Source: Eukaryota sp. TZLM1-RC (lineage: Eukaryota > Metamonada: BaSk clade). Taken from it: 64,000 nucleotides of DNA. Under the pieces are notes generated by a model, which saw only the letters and a list, made by a program, of their open reading frames with translations, searched no databases and had not been told where the DNA came from. The translations under genes and the position numbers were made by a program. The first letter of the stretch is position 1, and each line of letters starts with the position of its first letter. The stretch is taken from contig JAUPSS010000003.1 in NCBI GenBank assembly GCA_040285825.1, positions 2,604,001-2,668,000 of the forward strand, given 5' to 3'. Shown here one piece after another: positions 20,809 to 31,212 of this stretch.

Positions 20809-21517
20809 ATATTTTTTTGCATATTCTTTTATTTTCAAGTACAGAAAAATCAGTGGTACAAATAAAATTGGGATTTCTTTCAAAAAATCCCCAAAATCCC
20901 ACTTGTTTCATCAATGTCGGTACATTATATCGGAAGCATTACACCGATGAAATATGACGACAAACTGTAAACAAGACCAAGACCAAGACCACTATGTATT
21001 TGGAAATTTCAAATAGCAGTAGCACTATACAGTAGCTACTGTAGGAAAAGGAATGTGCGAAAGGGAGTCACAAATTTTTTATTTATTAATCATGCAAGTC
21101 GACCAACAATGAATTGGCGACTAAAAAATTGGTAAAAAATTTCAGCCTTGGCAGAATTCATATATATTTTATGGGTCTATTTTTCTCGCAATACAAGATG
21201 TATTAATCGTTAGTCGACAAACAAGAATGCAGAAAGGGAAAAATGAAACACAAACAAGACTCCCTGCCCAGAGTTTGAGTCGTTTTCATGAATATACCAC
21301 CCACCGGACCGTCGAACACTTTTCAGGGATACAACTAATAAAAGCAATTTGAAATAATGGGAAAACAATCAGATTGCTCAGTGGACATGTGAATTCATAA
21401 ATCAAAAACTTGACAATGAAAATTGTTGGTGTAAAGTTTTATTGTATATACAGGAAGAGCAATACTGGGATAATGCATAGTGAACAATTATTTTTTCAGA
21501 AAACCAAACAAATAGAA
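20809..21517. other. Intergenic DNA with a decayed MITE relative
   Basis: About 21108-21185 resembles the 20-kb MITE (TGAATTGGCGACTAAAAAAT at one side, TTTTATGGGTCTATTTTTCT at the other) but has lost its outer ends. Otherwise nothing seen. Confidence 0.4.
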
Positions 21518-22374
21518 TCAGTTAGATAACAACTGCTTGAAAAGTGAAGTTGCGTTTTGAACATCAATTTGGTAAAGGCGTATTCTGTCAATTAATGAAT
21601 CGAGATCTTTCTGACAGATCTGTGAATCCTCTACACATGGATTGTGAAGATTTTGCTCACGGAGGAATTTACGCAGATATTTGTACAAAGGAGCTTGAAA
21701 GTTGTTTTTCTTGCACAAGTCATCCAGATTAGACACTTCGATCCATTGGTACCCAGAAATCTCGCCCTTTGTCTCAGGAGCAAGTTTAGTGGATTCAGGA
21801 AAATCAACTCCTATAAAATGATATCCATTCATAAACTTACGGCTTCGTTCTTGAGAAAGATATGGAGACACGTCCACTCCGAGTTCCTCCTGGGCTTCTC
21901 TGATTATAGTCTCCATAGGACATTGATTTTCGTTGATCTTTCCACCAGGAAAATCGATGCTTCCACTTCCTGTCTTCACCATGAGAAATCGGGTCCTGTC
22001 TTCATTGAGTAGAATCAGTTTAACTCGGGGGCAATTTCTTTTGAATTTTATCCACATGTCCGTTGCAGAATCCCAATCGGTGATGGTTTGCTGCATTGTC
22101 GGAGAAACAGTGTGTACTAAAGTAAGCAATATATGCTAGGCTAAATACAAGCTTTGGCGAATCGAAAGAACTTTTTTAACTGAGGAAGTCCCTTGTTCTT
22201 TGGTTGATAGTTATCAATGTAGTCCCAATGGCATTTTTCCACCAGCTTGAGTAAACCAACAGGATCTGACTTTGTAGCATCGTCAACATTCTCGATTGCC
22301 TTGACACAAAGTTCTGTAAGGACTTCTTCTAGTTTTTCTGTCATGTTGGGAACCTGTCCTTGTTGTGATTCCAT
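21518..22374 (-). CDS. DCP2: mRNA-decapping enzyme DCP2, two exons with a 32-nt intron
   Basis: DCP2 removes the m7G cap from mRNA in P-bodies. Exon 1 (22374-22149) holds the N-terminal regulatory domain (box A-like: LLKLVEKCHWDYIDNYQPKN, then LKKFFRFAK). Exon 2 (22116-21518) holds the Nudix domain (SGSIDFPGGKINENQ, then REAQEELGVDVSPYL) and a helical tail. The intron 22148-22117 begins GTATTTAG and ends TGCTTACTTTAG; splicing joins the two domains in one 274-codon frame with the spacing expected of DCP2. In the Nudix box GX5EX7REX2EEXG the first Glu is Gln, while the REAQEELG catalytic core is intact. The usual GFPKGK is FPGGK. The protein is short, without the long disordered C-terminus of yeast Dcp2. 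Confidence 0.85.
22117..22148 (-). other. 32-nt spliceosomal intron in DCP2
   Basis: GT-AG, phase 1, begins GTATTTAG, ends GCTTACTTTAG. The acceptor end is identical over 13 bases to that of centrin intron 2. Confidence 0.8.
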
Positions 22375-24967
22375 GATGATGAAGGTGACCAAAATTTTGC
22401 TAATTCGATACAATCCATTTTTGTGGGTTTCACAAACTTTCTCACTTCATCTATCAGATCTATTCGTATCCTTTTGGTACAGTGATTTCAATTCATCAAT
22501 GATGTTTAATTCAAAGAACACAACCCATTTCGCTCTCTTTCAGTGTTCAGAATCTAAACTATATATGTAGATCACCATTATCACAACAATACCCTGAATT
22601 CAAACTTAAACCATGGACAACATACAAATTTGTAGTAGGCCGGATGTAGGCACAGCCACGATATTTTCACAAATGTTACCATTTCCACTTATTGTACATA
22701 GAGTTTTCAGTTTATCCTATTAATGAAGATATATGTATTAATAAAATCTGTTAGTGTAATAATGCTTTTATTAATGTTCTCGATGATTAATTCAATCAAA
22801 TATTGCATCTCTTGGTTTTTCAATAACTCAATATTCCAGTGTGGTAAATTCAATGTTTTTAAGAGGATTAATTAAAAACTTCACATAATTGTATTTATTT
22901 CAAGCAGATAGAGAACATCATATTTGAAATTCATTAAACAACTTTTGACCTGAAGTTGATGGAAAGCCTTTTGGTCAATACAACAACAAATTGAAACCAG
23001 CCAATTGTGGACAATTTTTATCAAATTTAAAGAACTTTCACAGGTAGAATTGTATTTATTGAACAACTTACACATCAACATTTAAATTATCCATGTCCTC
23101 CTAAACAAATCAACTAGATGCAACTTTTTCATAGTGATACATCATAGTTCATTACGCTATATCCTCAACAATTCTCATTTCAATAATTGGAATGTTTATT
23201 GTCGTTTTTCACAATTTGTTGCAAATCTGCCAAAAAAAACAAAAACTCAAAGCAATGAGAGCGTTTTTTTTCTTCCCCCCTTCCGCGTCGAACTTCCTTC
23301 CTCTCCATTATGATTGTTGAAAACCTCCCTTTTCACGGTCCAGGCCCTCCTATTGTTTTCTTAACCATTCTTCCATACTGCTCTACGTTGTCTCACTCTT
23401 CTTTGTTGACTCTACTGAATGTTTTTCCACTGATAACATCATCCTTTGAAACATCAATTTGGAGACAACTTAGTTCCCTTTTCACAAGCATTTTGTTTCT
23501 TGTTCAATTTGACTTGACCATTAGCAGATGTTCGCATTTCTCTTCTCATGAAAAACTTGCTGTCGCCTTTAAACCGCTCTTAGAGCTTCTCAGACGGCCG
23601 CTTAGTAATGGAAGTAGATAGTTTGTGATCTGTTACTGAAGGTTTGGTTAGTTGTTCTTGAGATAGAATTCTCACTCTTCTTGTTGGATGTTGTTGCTGG
23701 TTCAAACAATCGTATGTGTGATGAAAAGCTTGTTGTCGCCTTTTTTTTAAAACTTTTTTTTGCTCTTGGAGCATCTCAGACAGCCGCTTAGTAATGTCAA
23801 TCATGTACTTCTTTGTTTTGTGCTGGTTGTTCAGTGTCTTTTTGGAGTATTGACTACTAGTAGTGGAGTAGTTGGATGAGGAATTTCTGAATTGTCGTAG
23901 TATTTAGCTCATTTAATAAAAAAGTCCATGTTAGAAAAAAGTGAGAGCGTCTGAACATGTTTTAAAACTACACATTATTTTAGTTTATATAATAGTATCT
24001 TCATTTATTAGTACAATTTGTATTGACAATCTCTTCGCTTTTGAACTTTGGAAAATTTTCAGTGCTCTTTGAGATAGTTTTATTTCAATCTAATAACTAT
24101 AGGTAACAACTTTAGTATCATATATGTATGATTCGTTGCATAACACATTAATAGGAATTGGGCACTTTCAGAAACAGGTAATGATGTTTTCTCATAAAAG
24201 ATCGTAACATTTGACAAGAATTTTAATTTGAAACCATTCAAAAATTGATAAATTTAGTAACACTTAGGAGTAATAATCTTCCAAAAACAGCCAGCAGTAT
24301 CAGGCCCTAGAACTGAAATGCCAACATTTGTGTCGCAGTCAGGAATACCATTGCTTTGACCAACCAATGACCGTGTTGTTTTTCGTGTTTATAAACCAAA
24401 AACAGTGGACATTACCCGTAGACACCTGCCAAAAACTCATTGTACGTTGGAACTTATTTATTCATGAAATCACTATGTCATTTCACAGAATTATAATTTG
24501 TGATTAGGATTTTTTTGGTGAGTTTCATGTTCCTTCATTAGACCATTTAGTAATTTCAATTATGTATCAACAGTTAATGATTCGTCCTGAACTTTTGTGT
24601 GGTACATTTAATTGAAATAACTCATTTATAAAACAATAAATAAAAATAATAATATGGGATAACAAACGGAAATGAAAGCCGCTCAAAATTCAATTTCCAT
24701 CTCCATGTGAACATTGATCTCCCAGTGATTTTCTGATTGGTCAAATGTATTTAACAAATTCATGCACAACGCCTTATTCAGAGGCATTCAATGTACTTCA
24801 GAATTAGTCACAGTATAATGAAAATTTGGATAGTTGAAACTGCAGCAGAACCATTTTCTTCATCAGGGAAAAGTTTTCTAGATGTGAGGTTTTTAGTATT
24901 TTTCAAGACAAATCGTACTAAATAAACCAAGCAAAAAACCAAATAAATAATGAATAATAAACCAAGC
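22375..24967. other. Long AT-rich intergenic region with local repeats
   Basis: No gene. About 23545-23612 and 23720-23800 are an imperfect tandem duplication (shared CTTGTTGTCGCCTTT-like and GCCGCTTAGTAATG blocks). About 23815-23922 is the inverted counterpart of 54424-54532. The rest is low-complexity AT-rich sequence. Confidence 0.5.
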
Positions 24968-25051
24968 TTCGCTAAAAATGATTGCATATATGGATGACCC
25001 ATTAGTTATGAGTTAATTCAATTAAGTGTGCAAATTCAATAAATATAACTC
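24968..25051 (+). mobile_element. Very short LINE I insertion with 13-bp target duplication
   Basis: TAATAAACCAAGC stands on both sides (24955-24967 and 25052-25064). The 84-bp insert ends in the standard LINE tail (GTGTGCAAATTCAATAAATA plus TAACTC). The last 45 bp match LINE I; the first 37 or so do not match the corresponding part of other copies. Confidence 0.8.
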
Positions 25052-25064
25052 TAATAAACCAAGC

Positions 25065-26093
25065 ATCAGTAGATTTCCAACAATTCATGTTTTAATTTTG
25101 TGATCAATTAAGCAAATAGGGCGACACGATTAGTCAATTTTTCTACAATTTTAGGGAGAGACTTCGTCTTAATATCACTGAGAATTATTTAAGGGTCTCA
25201 CAATTTGCTGGGACTATGTACTAAGTACACCTAATACCATATTTCAAGATGCATATTTTTGCTTCAATCGCTTCTTTCAAATGAAAATTTCAATGGAAGA
25301 AGGGGGAATCCTCAATAAAGGCAAAATAAATTCCAAGAAAGATTGTCAATACGAATGTAGAAATTTTGACTTCAAAGTTGATCCTTGTGATAACAACGGT
25401 GTAAATGTTGGGTCTATAAGAGAATTTAGTCCACATTGAAGCACCAGTAAGTCGAAATTTTTAGAGTGATTAAATTTTTTTCATTAATCATTCAGAAAAA
25501 ATTTGCACGGAGCGATTCCTGTGGTGAATTTCGAGAGCAACATTGGTCCTTTTGTGAATAAACACAATTTAACAAATGTTCAATTAAGAAAATGGGGTTT
25601 TTACTTTTAATGATTATAGATGGAATGACCAGAAGGCATTTTCATCTTTATTTTTGAAAATGAAAATAAAATGTACCAGCTGTGAAACACAACCAAATGG
25701 AAAAAATGATACGTTTTTGTCGCTATTGCCACCTTCCAGTTTCAGTTTCAGTGTCCTTGAGTTGATATTTTTGAGAACAAGAAGTGTTGATCACTGCTAA
25801 CGTTCAATAAAAAAATCGAATCATTTTGCAAAGTTCCGTATGACAAAATAATACTGAGAAAATGCCTTCAATTCCATCTGCAATTTTTCTTTGCTAGTCT
25901 TGGAGGGTGTGTACAATTAATAGATTGTTCTGTATAAGTTTATGTAAAGTTTTCAGTATCTAAGGCATTGAGTTCTGGGATATTCTGACTTTGTGACAAA
26001 AAAATCATCTTAAAACAATGCCTCAAGTTGATACTCATTGATAATTTGGTAACGAACAGAATTATTGTCTAATGTCACAAGTATTTTGTTACC
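25065..26093. other. Intergenic DNA
   Basis: AT-rich, no sustained open frame, nothing recognised. Confidence 0.45.
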
Positions 26094-26801
26094 TTAACCC
26101 TTGAACCCTACAGAAATTCTAAAATCACTAGAGACTCTATATTGCCTTCCATCTGATTTCAATGAATCAGCAATAGTTGTGGATATGGCTTCGGCGTTCT
26201 TTAGTTGAGTTTCCTTCAATTTTTCGAAACCATTTTTCTCTTTGGGTTTCAGGACATTTCTTAAAATTTGTGAAAACATTTCTTTTATTGGTTTCAATAC
26301 CTCTGGCACGACCTTTGGTAGCAGCCATCGTCAGTGAACGATGGGGAATTACATGCTGCACCATCCGGAACAGAGACACGCATAGATTGCGAACTGGTCG
26401 AACATGGAAGGTCTGTTGGTGCAGAATTAGTAGCATATAGAATGGGTTGGGAATAGAATAAGGTCGTAGGGAAAATTTGGTGTTGGAGACATTTGTCACA
26501 TGAACCATGCCTCACCCACCAACCATGTCAGGCAAAACCATACAACTTACTTGTGGTAATATGTCATACGATCGATCTCCCTCCATCTTTTGACGATAAC
26601 ATCGGTAAATGTGTCACAGAGAACCTTTGTTAGTATCTCCTCGCACATAGGTTCCATAGGTTCCTTGCAACAATCAGTTTGTCCAACACCTGCAGATGTA
26701 TAGCCCAAATACCAACAACAATTCACCACATTTAACCATTTTTTATAACATTTGCTTTGAGTTTTAAGTGTTTTGATTCGAAATTGAGATTTGTCATTCA
26801 A
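26094..26801 (-). pseudogene. Possible RRP1/Nop52-like gene, interrupted
   Basis: The frame 26801-26547 reads KCYKKWLNVVNCCWYLGYTS, then ILTKVLCDTFTDVIVKRWRE and IDRM. This resembles the core of RRP1/Nop52 (W...L..C.W..D...Q....., then F..TM.REW..IDR), a nucleolar protein needed for 60S ribosome assembly. Family members continue with DKFYML; here a frame after 26500 contains FYMLLILHQQTF, and a further frame 26309-26094 reads VLKPIKEMFSQILRNVLKP. No set of short introns of the type seen elsewhere joins these pieces cleanly, so the gene is either broken or has an exon structure I could not resolve. Treat the identity as tentative. Confidence 0.35.
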
Positions 26802-27030
26802 TCAGTTCAAATAATCATTCATCCAATGTGCAAAATAAAAATAACTAATACTTTTAAAGATGAAATTGCAGAATACAACAACTAACGTTTGTAAGAATGA
26901 GAATAACATCATCGATGAAGCTCATTAAATCTTGAAAAATAATTTTGATATTGACAGCACTCATTTATTGCTATTTTTACATGTGAGAACAAATATAAAC
27001 AATTGACGAAATCAAGTTGATGTGTACAAC

Positions 27031-27485
27031 TTAATATCCGTTTTGGATGAGATAGTTGCCTAGGGTGAGTCAAGGAGATGTACAAACCTAAGTTGTAGAC
27101 AGCTGACTCAGTGGCGTTACGGGTGGGATCGTCTTGGTGAAGACCGCAGACGATGCACTGATTGGTTTTGACACCGATGAGACCTTTAGGTCCACAACGG
27201 GCATAAAATGATGGGAGAAGACCTTCAGGAGGATCGTTATCTGAGCGAAGTACAAGGTATTTGCCTCCAGTGAAATTGATGGCTGATCCGACGGATGAGA
27301 AGGCATCGGCAACTTTCTTGCCTTGAGAAGCATCAGCCTGAGGTGAATGAATCGTCATGACATACGATACGAAGATCGGGAGAAGCAGCCCATTGATCGC
27401 CATTAATACCGAAAATAGCTCCGCCTATACAGGCATTAGGGGCTTGTTGTTGAAGATAGGTGATGTAACCGTCCCAGTGTGACAT
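27031..27485 (-). CDS. Profilin, three exons with two 28-nt introns
   Basis: Profilin binds monomeric actin and poly-proline proteins and feeds actin filament growth. Exons 27485-27366, 27337-27088 and 27059-27031 join to 132 codons plus stop. The N-terminus MSHWDGYITYLQQQ carries the conserved Trp of the poly-proline site. Next come GGAIFGINGDQWAASPDLRI (family: A.I.G.dG..WA.s), then LRSDNDPPE, GLIGVKTNQCIVCGLHQDDP, and the C-terminus NLGNYLIQNGY (family: LGdYLieqGy), which appears only after splicing. Intron 1 is 27365-27338 (GTATGTCATG...TTCACCTCAG), intron 2 is 27087-27060 (GTTTGTACAT...GACTCACCCTAG). Without splicing the frame ends at once in both introns, which supports the model. Confidence 0.9.
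27060..27087 (-). other. 28-nt intron 2 of profilin
   Basis: GTTTGTACAT at the donor, GACTCACCCTAG at the acceptor, phase 1. Removing it creates the conserved profilin C-terminus. Confidence 0.8.
27338..27365 (-). other. 28-nt intron 1 of profilin
   Basis: GTATGTCATG at the donor, CATTCACCTCAG at the acceptor, phase 0. Removing it fuses SPDLRI to ADASQGK in frame. Confidence 0.8.
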
Positions 27486-27739
27486 TGTGAACTGCAATAA
27501 GAATATAAATACAAAACAAACAATGAAATAAAACAAGGAATAATTGTCTAACACGTGTCACAGAGTCTTGTCATGACACCAACAGTAAATCAACTTACGT
27601 TTGCTCAGTTTGATATTTTTAGGCCGAATAGGGTTTCTTGAACAACTCATTTTGAGTAATCTGCGCATAACAAACAGATTGTTATTTTTGTGGTCAGATT
27701 CAACGTTGTGCATGGGTTTCTAGTTTTCGGCGTTACCTA

Positions 27740-28090
27740 ACGCCGAAAAAAGGAAGATAAAAATATGAAGGACCTTTGGCACAGTTAGATAGAGTGGAAC
27801 ATGTGAAATATCAGTTTGTGCCGTTTGCAATTTCTCTTTTTGGCAATATTGGATTTTCAGGGTTGCACTTTTTTGAAAACTTCAAAAAATTGTTACTGAA
27901 TAGGTCTGGTAAAACAATGTTTTCCACTTTCTGGTTAAATAGAATTTTTGCATTTTCAAGTCTATTCCAACAATGATTTCAAAGGCGCTTTTCGCTATTA
28001 GTGTAGAATATGTACTTAATGCTGTGAGTAGGTTTAGTAATAGTGACGCTTGTTTGGAGGATATTGAATTCTAGATGGATTTTTTTTCTC
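27740..28090 (+). mobile_element. LINE II C-terminal remnant
   Basis: Plus-strand ORF piece LDRVEHVKYQFVPFAISLFG, then GFSGLHFFENFKKLL and NRIFAFSSL, matching the reverse-strand copy at 9400-9750. An inverted block lies just before it (CGGCGTTACCTAACGCCG at about 27729-27746). 5' truncated. Confidence 0.6.
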
Positions 28091-28699
28091 AATAAAAATT
28101 CCAGTTAACAAAAAACAAGGTTTCTAGTTTAAATCTATTTCTGGTGACCTTTACACAATAAGCCAGTTATTTCGACACTATCATTTACTCACACTTACTC
28201 AGCGCAATTCATATGACACATCTCCGAATACTCAATTTTTTTATTCCTTAATTGATAATCAATATCCATATCCAAACACTCAGATTTCGAAATCTTGCTT
28301 TTTTCGGTGTGTCTCCCTTTGGACATAAATTGTTGATAATCATTGAAAGTACACCCAGAAGCTTCTTTCAACAAAAGATCTGATAGCATAGAAATTGCTC
28401 AACCATATAAACAACTATTTCAAGGTTTGTTGAGGATACAAAAGATTAATGATTTTGTCAAATTGCTACACACCCAATAGAGCAAACACAGCTATATTGA
28501 TGCCATTAATAAGTTTGATCCTCGTTTATACAATATCAAATGTAGAAATTTTGACAATATGTGCTTCAATATGTGTTAAAAGCTAACAGTAATTGACACT
28601 GGCAATAGGTACCAATTAATGGCCGGGAAACGAAATTCAAATTGTCCAAATCCGAACAGGGTAGCTTGACCACATTAAACCCCTACAGATTCAACATTA
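28091..28699. other. Intergenic DNA
   Basis: AT-rich, no gene recognised. May contain further decayed sequence of the Fanzor element that follows. Confidence 0.4.
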
Positions 28700-29588
28700 G
28701 AATGGAACGAATGGCGTCATGAAGAAAACAAAGGAAGAATTAGAGGTTTTATTAACAGAATGAAAAAACAAAAAAAAAAAACAAAAGATGCTAAACTTGG
28801 TCCCAAAACAAAATCCTCCTCATCCAAATGAAAACAAGAAAGCAAACCTTAAGGAATTCAAGAGGCTCACTGCTCCTTAAAGGAGAAGAGCAACTGTGAA
28901 CAAAGACCATCAAAAATTCTATAAGGATACTGAAAAAACATAGTTTTTATCAAAACAAAACTGTAAAGAAATATGAAGAAGAATTAAAACAACTTTAAAA
29001 AATCGAGCTCATGAAACACTCCTAAAATACTACAAGGAAAAAACAACTTCTCAAAAAACAACAACAACTTTTCTCTCCATGTTGGAGCTTTTTACCATAA
29101 CAAAGAACTAAGAGTCATGAAATTGCGAAGACTCATGCCACAGAGAGGTTTGAAGCATAATGAACGAATGAATTTGGAAATAGGTTTAAAGGTCTAGAAG
29201 ATAACATTGTAGTGATAGGTGATTGGAAGCAAACCAATTTTAGGCATCAAGTATCTACAAAGAATGTTGGTTATCGAAAGATGTTTAAAAAACGTAACTT
29301 CCGTCTATTACTGTTGGATAATATAGAACAAGTTCTCGATGTCATACATATGTACTCGACGTCAAAGAAGGTGAAAATGTAAAGAAAAATCGAGTACCTA
29401 ACCCAAAACCTGACAGGAGGGCAAAAACTCAAACAGTCCTTCCACATGGATTACTCACTTGCAAGAACTGTAGATGTCTATGGAATCGTATTGTCAGTCC
29501 TGTTCTTAATAGAATTCATGTTGTAGATAAGTATATCAAAGGAAATGAAAGACCTCAAGTTTTGAAAAAACGATTCATTTCATCTTAA
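28700..29588 (+). pseudogene. Fanzor (eukaryotic TnpB-like) nuclease relic 1, C-terminal half
   Basis: Fanzor proteins are transposon-encoded RNA-guided RuvC nucleases related to bacterial TnpB. From about 29070 the translation, with frameshifts, reads VGAFYHNKELRVMKLRRLMP, then DNIVVIGDWKQ, then RLLLLD followed after a 1-nt loss near 29320 by YRTSSRCHTYVLDV, and ends GLLTCKNCRCLWNRIVSPVL and GNERPQVLKKRF. This is the Fanzor order: GDW strand, vDEyRTS.C motif, zinc knuckle CxxC, WNRDvnaalN, RP tail. Decay is clear: the Asp of WNRD is Ile, the first CxxC of the zinc ribbon is CHTY, stops break the upstream part and no RuvC-I motif can be found. It ends 39 bp before the CDC73 start codon. Confidence 0.8.
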
Positions 29589-29626
29589 CGGGTCACTACT
29601 ATTTGACATTTTTGTGCTACTAGCCC

Positions 29627-30901
29627 ATGTCTGACCCAGTTCTTGTTCTTAAGGAGTACTATGGCCAGGAAGATAAACAAGTTCGTCTTGAAGACGATTT
29701 TATTGTCTTTGACGAGGGCTCCCTAGCTCGAAGAGTACGCCGTGATGCTCCTTCTACATTCCCTAAAAACGAAGCAGGTGATGTTTACCAAATAGACTCC
29801 ATATGGCTCTTATGGAATCTTCTCAAACAACAAGGAGAGACTCTCATGACCTCCGCATATCGACGTGCCGCTAAGCAACACAACATTGAACCACTTCACA
29901 TTCTTGACAGACAATGGTTGGTCTCTTTCTTCACTGGAAAAGCAGAAGCAAGCAGTAAACTTAAACCCGAATCCTCTCTTCCTCTAGAAGGGTTGCTGTA
30001 CTCCGCTCATGGACTGGAGAGTAAGTATGAAGCTCCTTATAATGAGGAAGCTTATATTAAAGGGAAAGAAGAATGGGAAGAGTTGCTGAAATCGGTGGAA
30101 ATGGAAACTTGCCCTTTTGATGACGTTTCATTTGACCCTGACAAGCAGACAGTTAATAACTCCTTCATCACAATCAATCAAGAACGACGTCCCTACAGTG
30201 AAGAATTTGCCGCAATCACTACTGATAACCTAATTGAAGCCCCAATGAGCACGGAGTTCTTGCTAGATCGCAACAGTAATGTCGTTTTTTCTCACCATGG
30301 GGTAGTGAACACCTATCCATTGGCAAAACAAGCAAAGGACATGATCTCGGAGAGAACTTTTGAGAATAAGGAAAACATTTCCAAAATGCCAATCCAGGGA
30401 TGGAAGCAGTCAAGGCCATATCCTATTATTATTGTACCTTCTATACTATCAGCTCCACTTAATTTCTATAATGCACAACAGTTTTTGGAAAAGTATCAAT
30501 ATGTCGTGGCCACTCAACATCAAAGTGATAGCAAGATTAAGGTTGTTAGTGCACAGTATGGGGGCCACACAGTTAAGTTTCAGCTGATGTGGGATATCAA
30601 TCAAATTCAAAAGGAGAATCTTTTGGATAGTCATGTGGTTGCTGTGGTTTTGTTTCAGCCTCCAGCTGATTTATGCGCTCTATTTGATACCCCACAAAAA
30701 AGAGCAAGGTTTTTCTCAAAGCATAGGGGACTTTATTTCAAATATCAGAATCAACGAAGAGATCCAAAGTTGGTTGGGATTAATGTTTGCGAGTTTACAA
30801 TTAATACGACAAGAAGGCATATGGATAGTAAAGTAGCTAAAGATTTGTGGAGTGAAATATTTGGCTTTATGAGGAAAAAAAGACCTGATCTGTTACCCTA
30901 G
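29627..30901 (+). CDS. CDC73: CDC73 / parafibromin, Paf1-complex subunit
   Basis: 424 residues, single exon. Parafibromin is a subunit of the Paf1 complex, which travels with RNA polymerase II and promotes histone modification. The N-terminal domain is recognisable (MSDPVLVLKEYYGQ, DSIWLLWNLLKQQ). The C-terminal Ras-like fold starts with RPYPIIIVPSILSAPLNFYN (family: pIIivP.....lit..Na) and continues KIKVVSAQYGGHTVKFQLMW, VVAVVLFQPPADLCALF, FKYQNQRRDPKLVGINVCEF and RRHMDSKVAKDLW. Length is shorter than human (531) mostly in the linker. The 5' end lies against a Fanzor relic, so the promoter must be within about 40 bp or inside transposon DNA. Confidence 0.92.
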   Translation: MSDPVLVLKEYYGQEDKQVRLEDDFIVFDEGSLARRVRRDAPSTFPKNEAGDVYQIDSIWLLWNLLKQQGETLMTSAYRRAAKQHNIEPLHILDRQWLVSFFTGKAEASSKLKPESSLPLEGLLYSAHGLESKYEAPYNEEAYIKGKEEWEELLKSVEMETCPFDDVSFDPDKQTVNNSFITINQERRPYSEEFAAITTDNLIEAPMSTEFLLDRNSNVVFSHHGVVNTYPLAKQAKDMISERTFENKENISKMPIQGWKQSRPYPIIIVPSILSAPLNFYNAQQFLEKYQYVVATQHQSDSKIKVVSAQYGGHTVKFQLMWDINQIQKENLLDSHVVAVVLFQPPADLCALFDTPQKRARFFSKHRGLYFKYQNQRRDPKLVGINVCEFTINTTRRHMDSKVAKDLWSEIFGFMRKKRPDLLP

Positions 30902-31212
30902 TTTGCTTGGTTGTTTTTGTTTTATGGAAGTGATTTCTGGGGTGTTTGTTTGAATTTATTAAGTTAATTGTGTGATTCGGATAAGTTTACTTTTGGATTG
31001 TGGAGTTTTTTGAGGTGTTGAAAATAAATGGGCGATGGCTTCAAATTCTTTCAAGCTTATTTGAGTAAATCATTTGAAACTTTTGTTTTGGTATTGATGC
31101 CCAAACTCGCCTATACTTTCTCTCACCTTTTTACTCTAAGTACGATGGTTGGCTATGCATTAGGTGGTTGGGCCACTTTATCATAAAAGACCCAAAAACA
31201 AAACAAAAGTAT

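Noticed and set aside
23310-23621. 103-codon plus-strand frame
   Set aside because: Low-complexity Ser/Leu-rich reading of a tandemly duplicated non-coding region.
26167-26801. Tctex-type dynein light chain
   Set aside because: Considered because of size and helix pattern, but the conserved C-terminal Trp/Asp signature is absent and the W...REW.IDR pattern fits RRP1 better.
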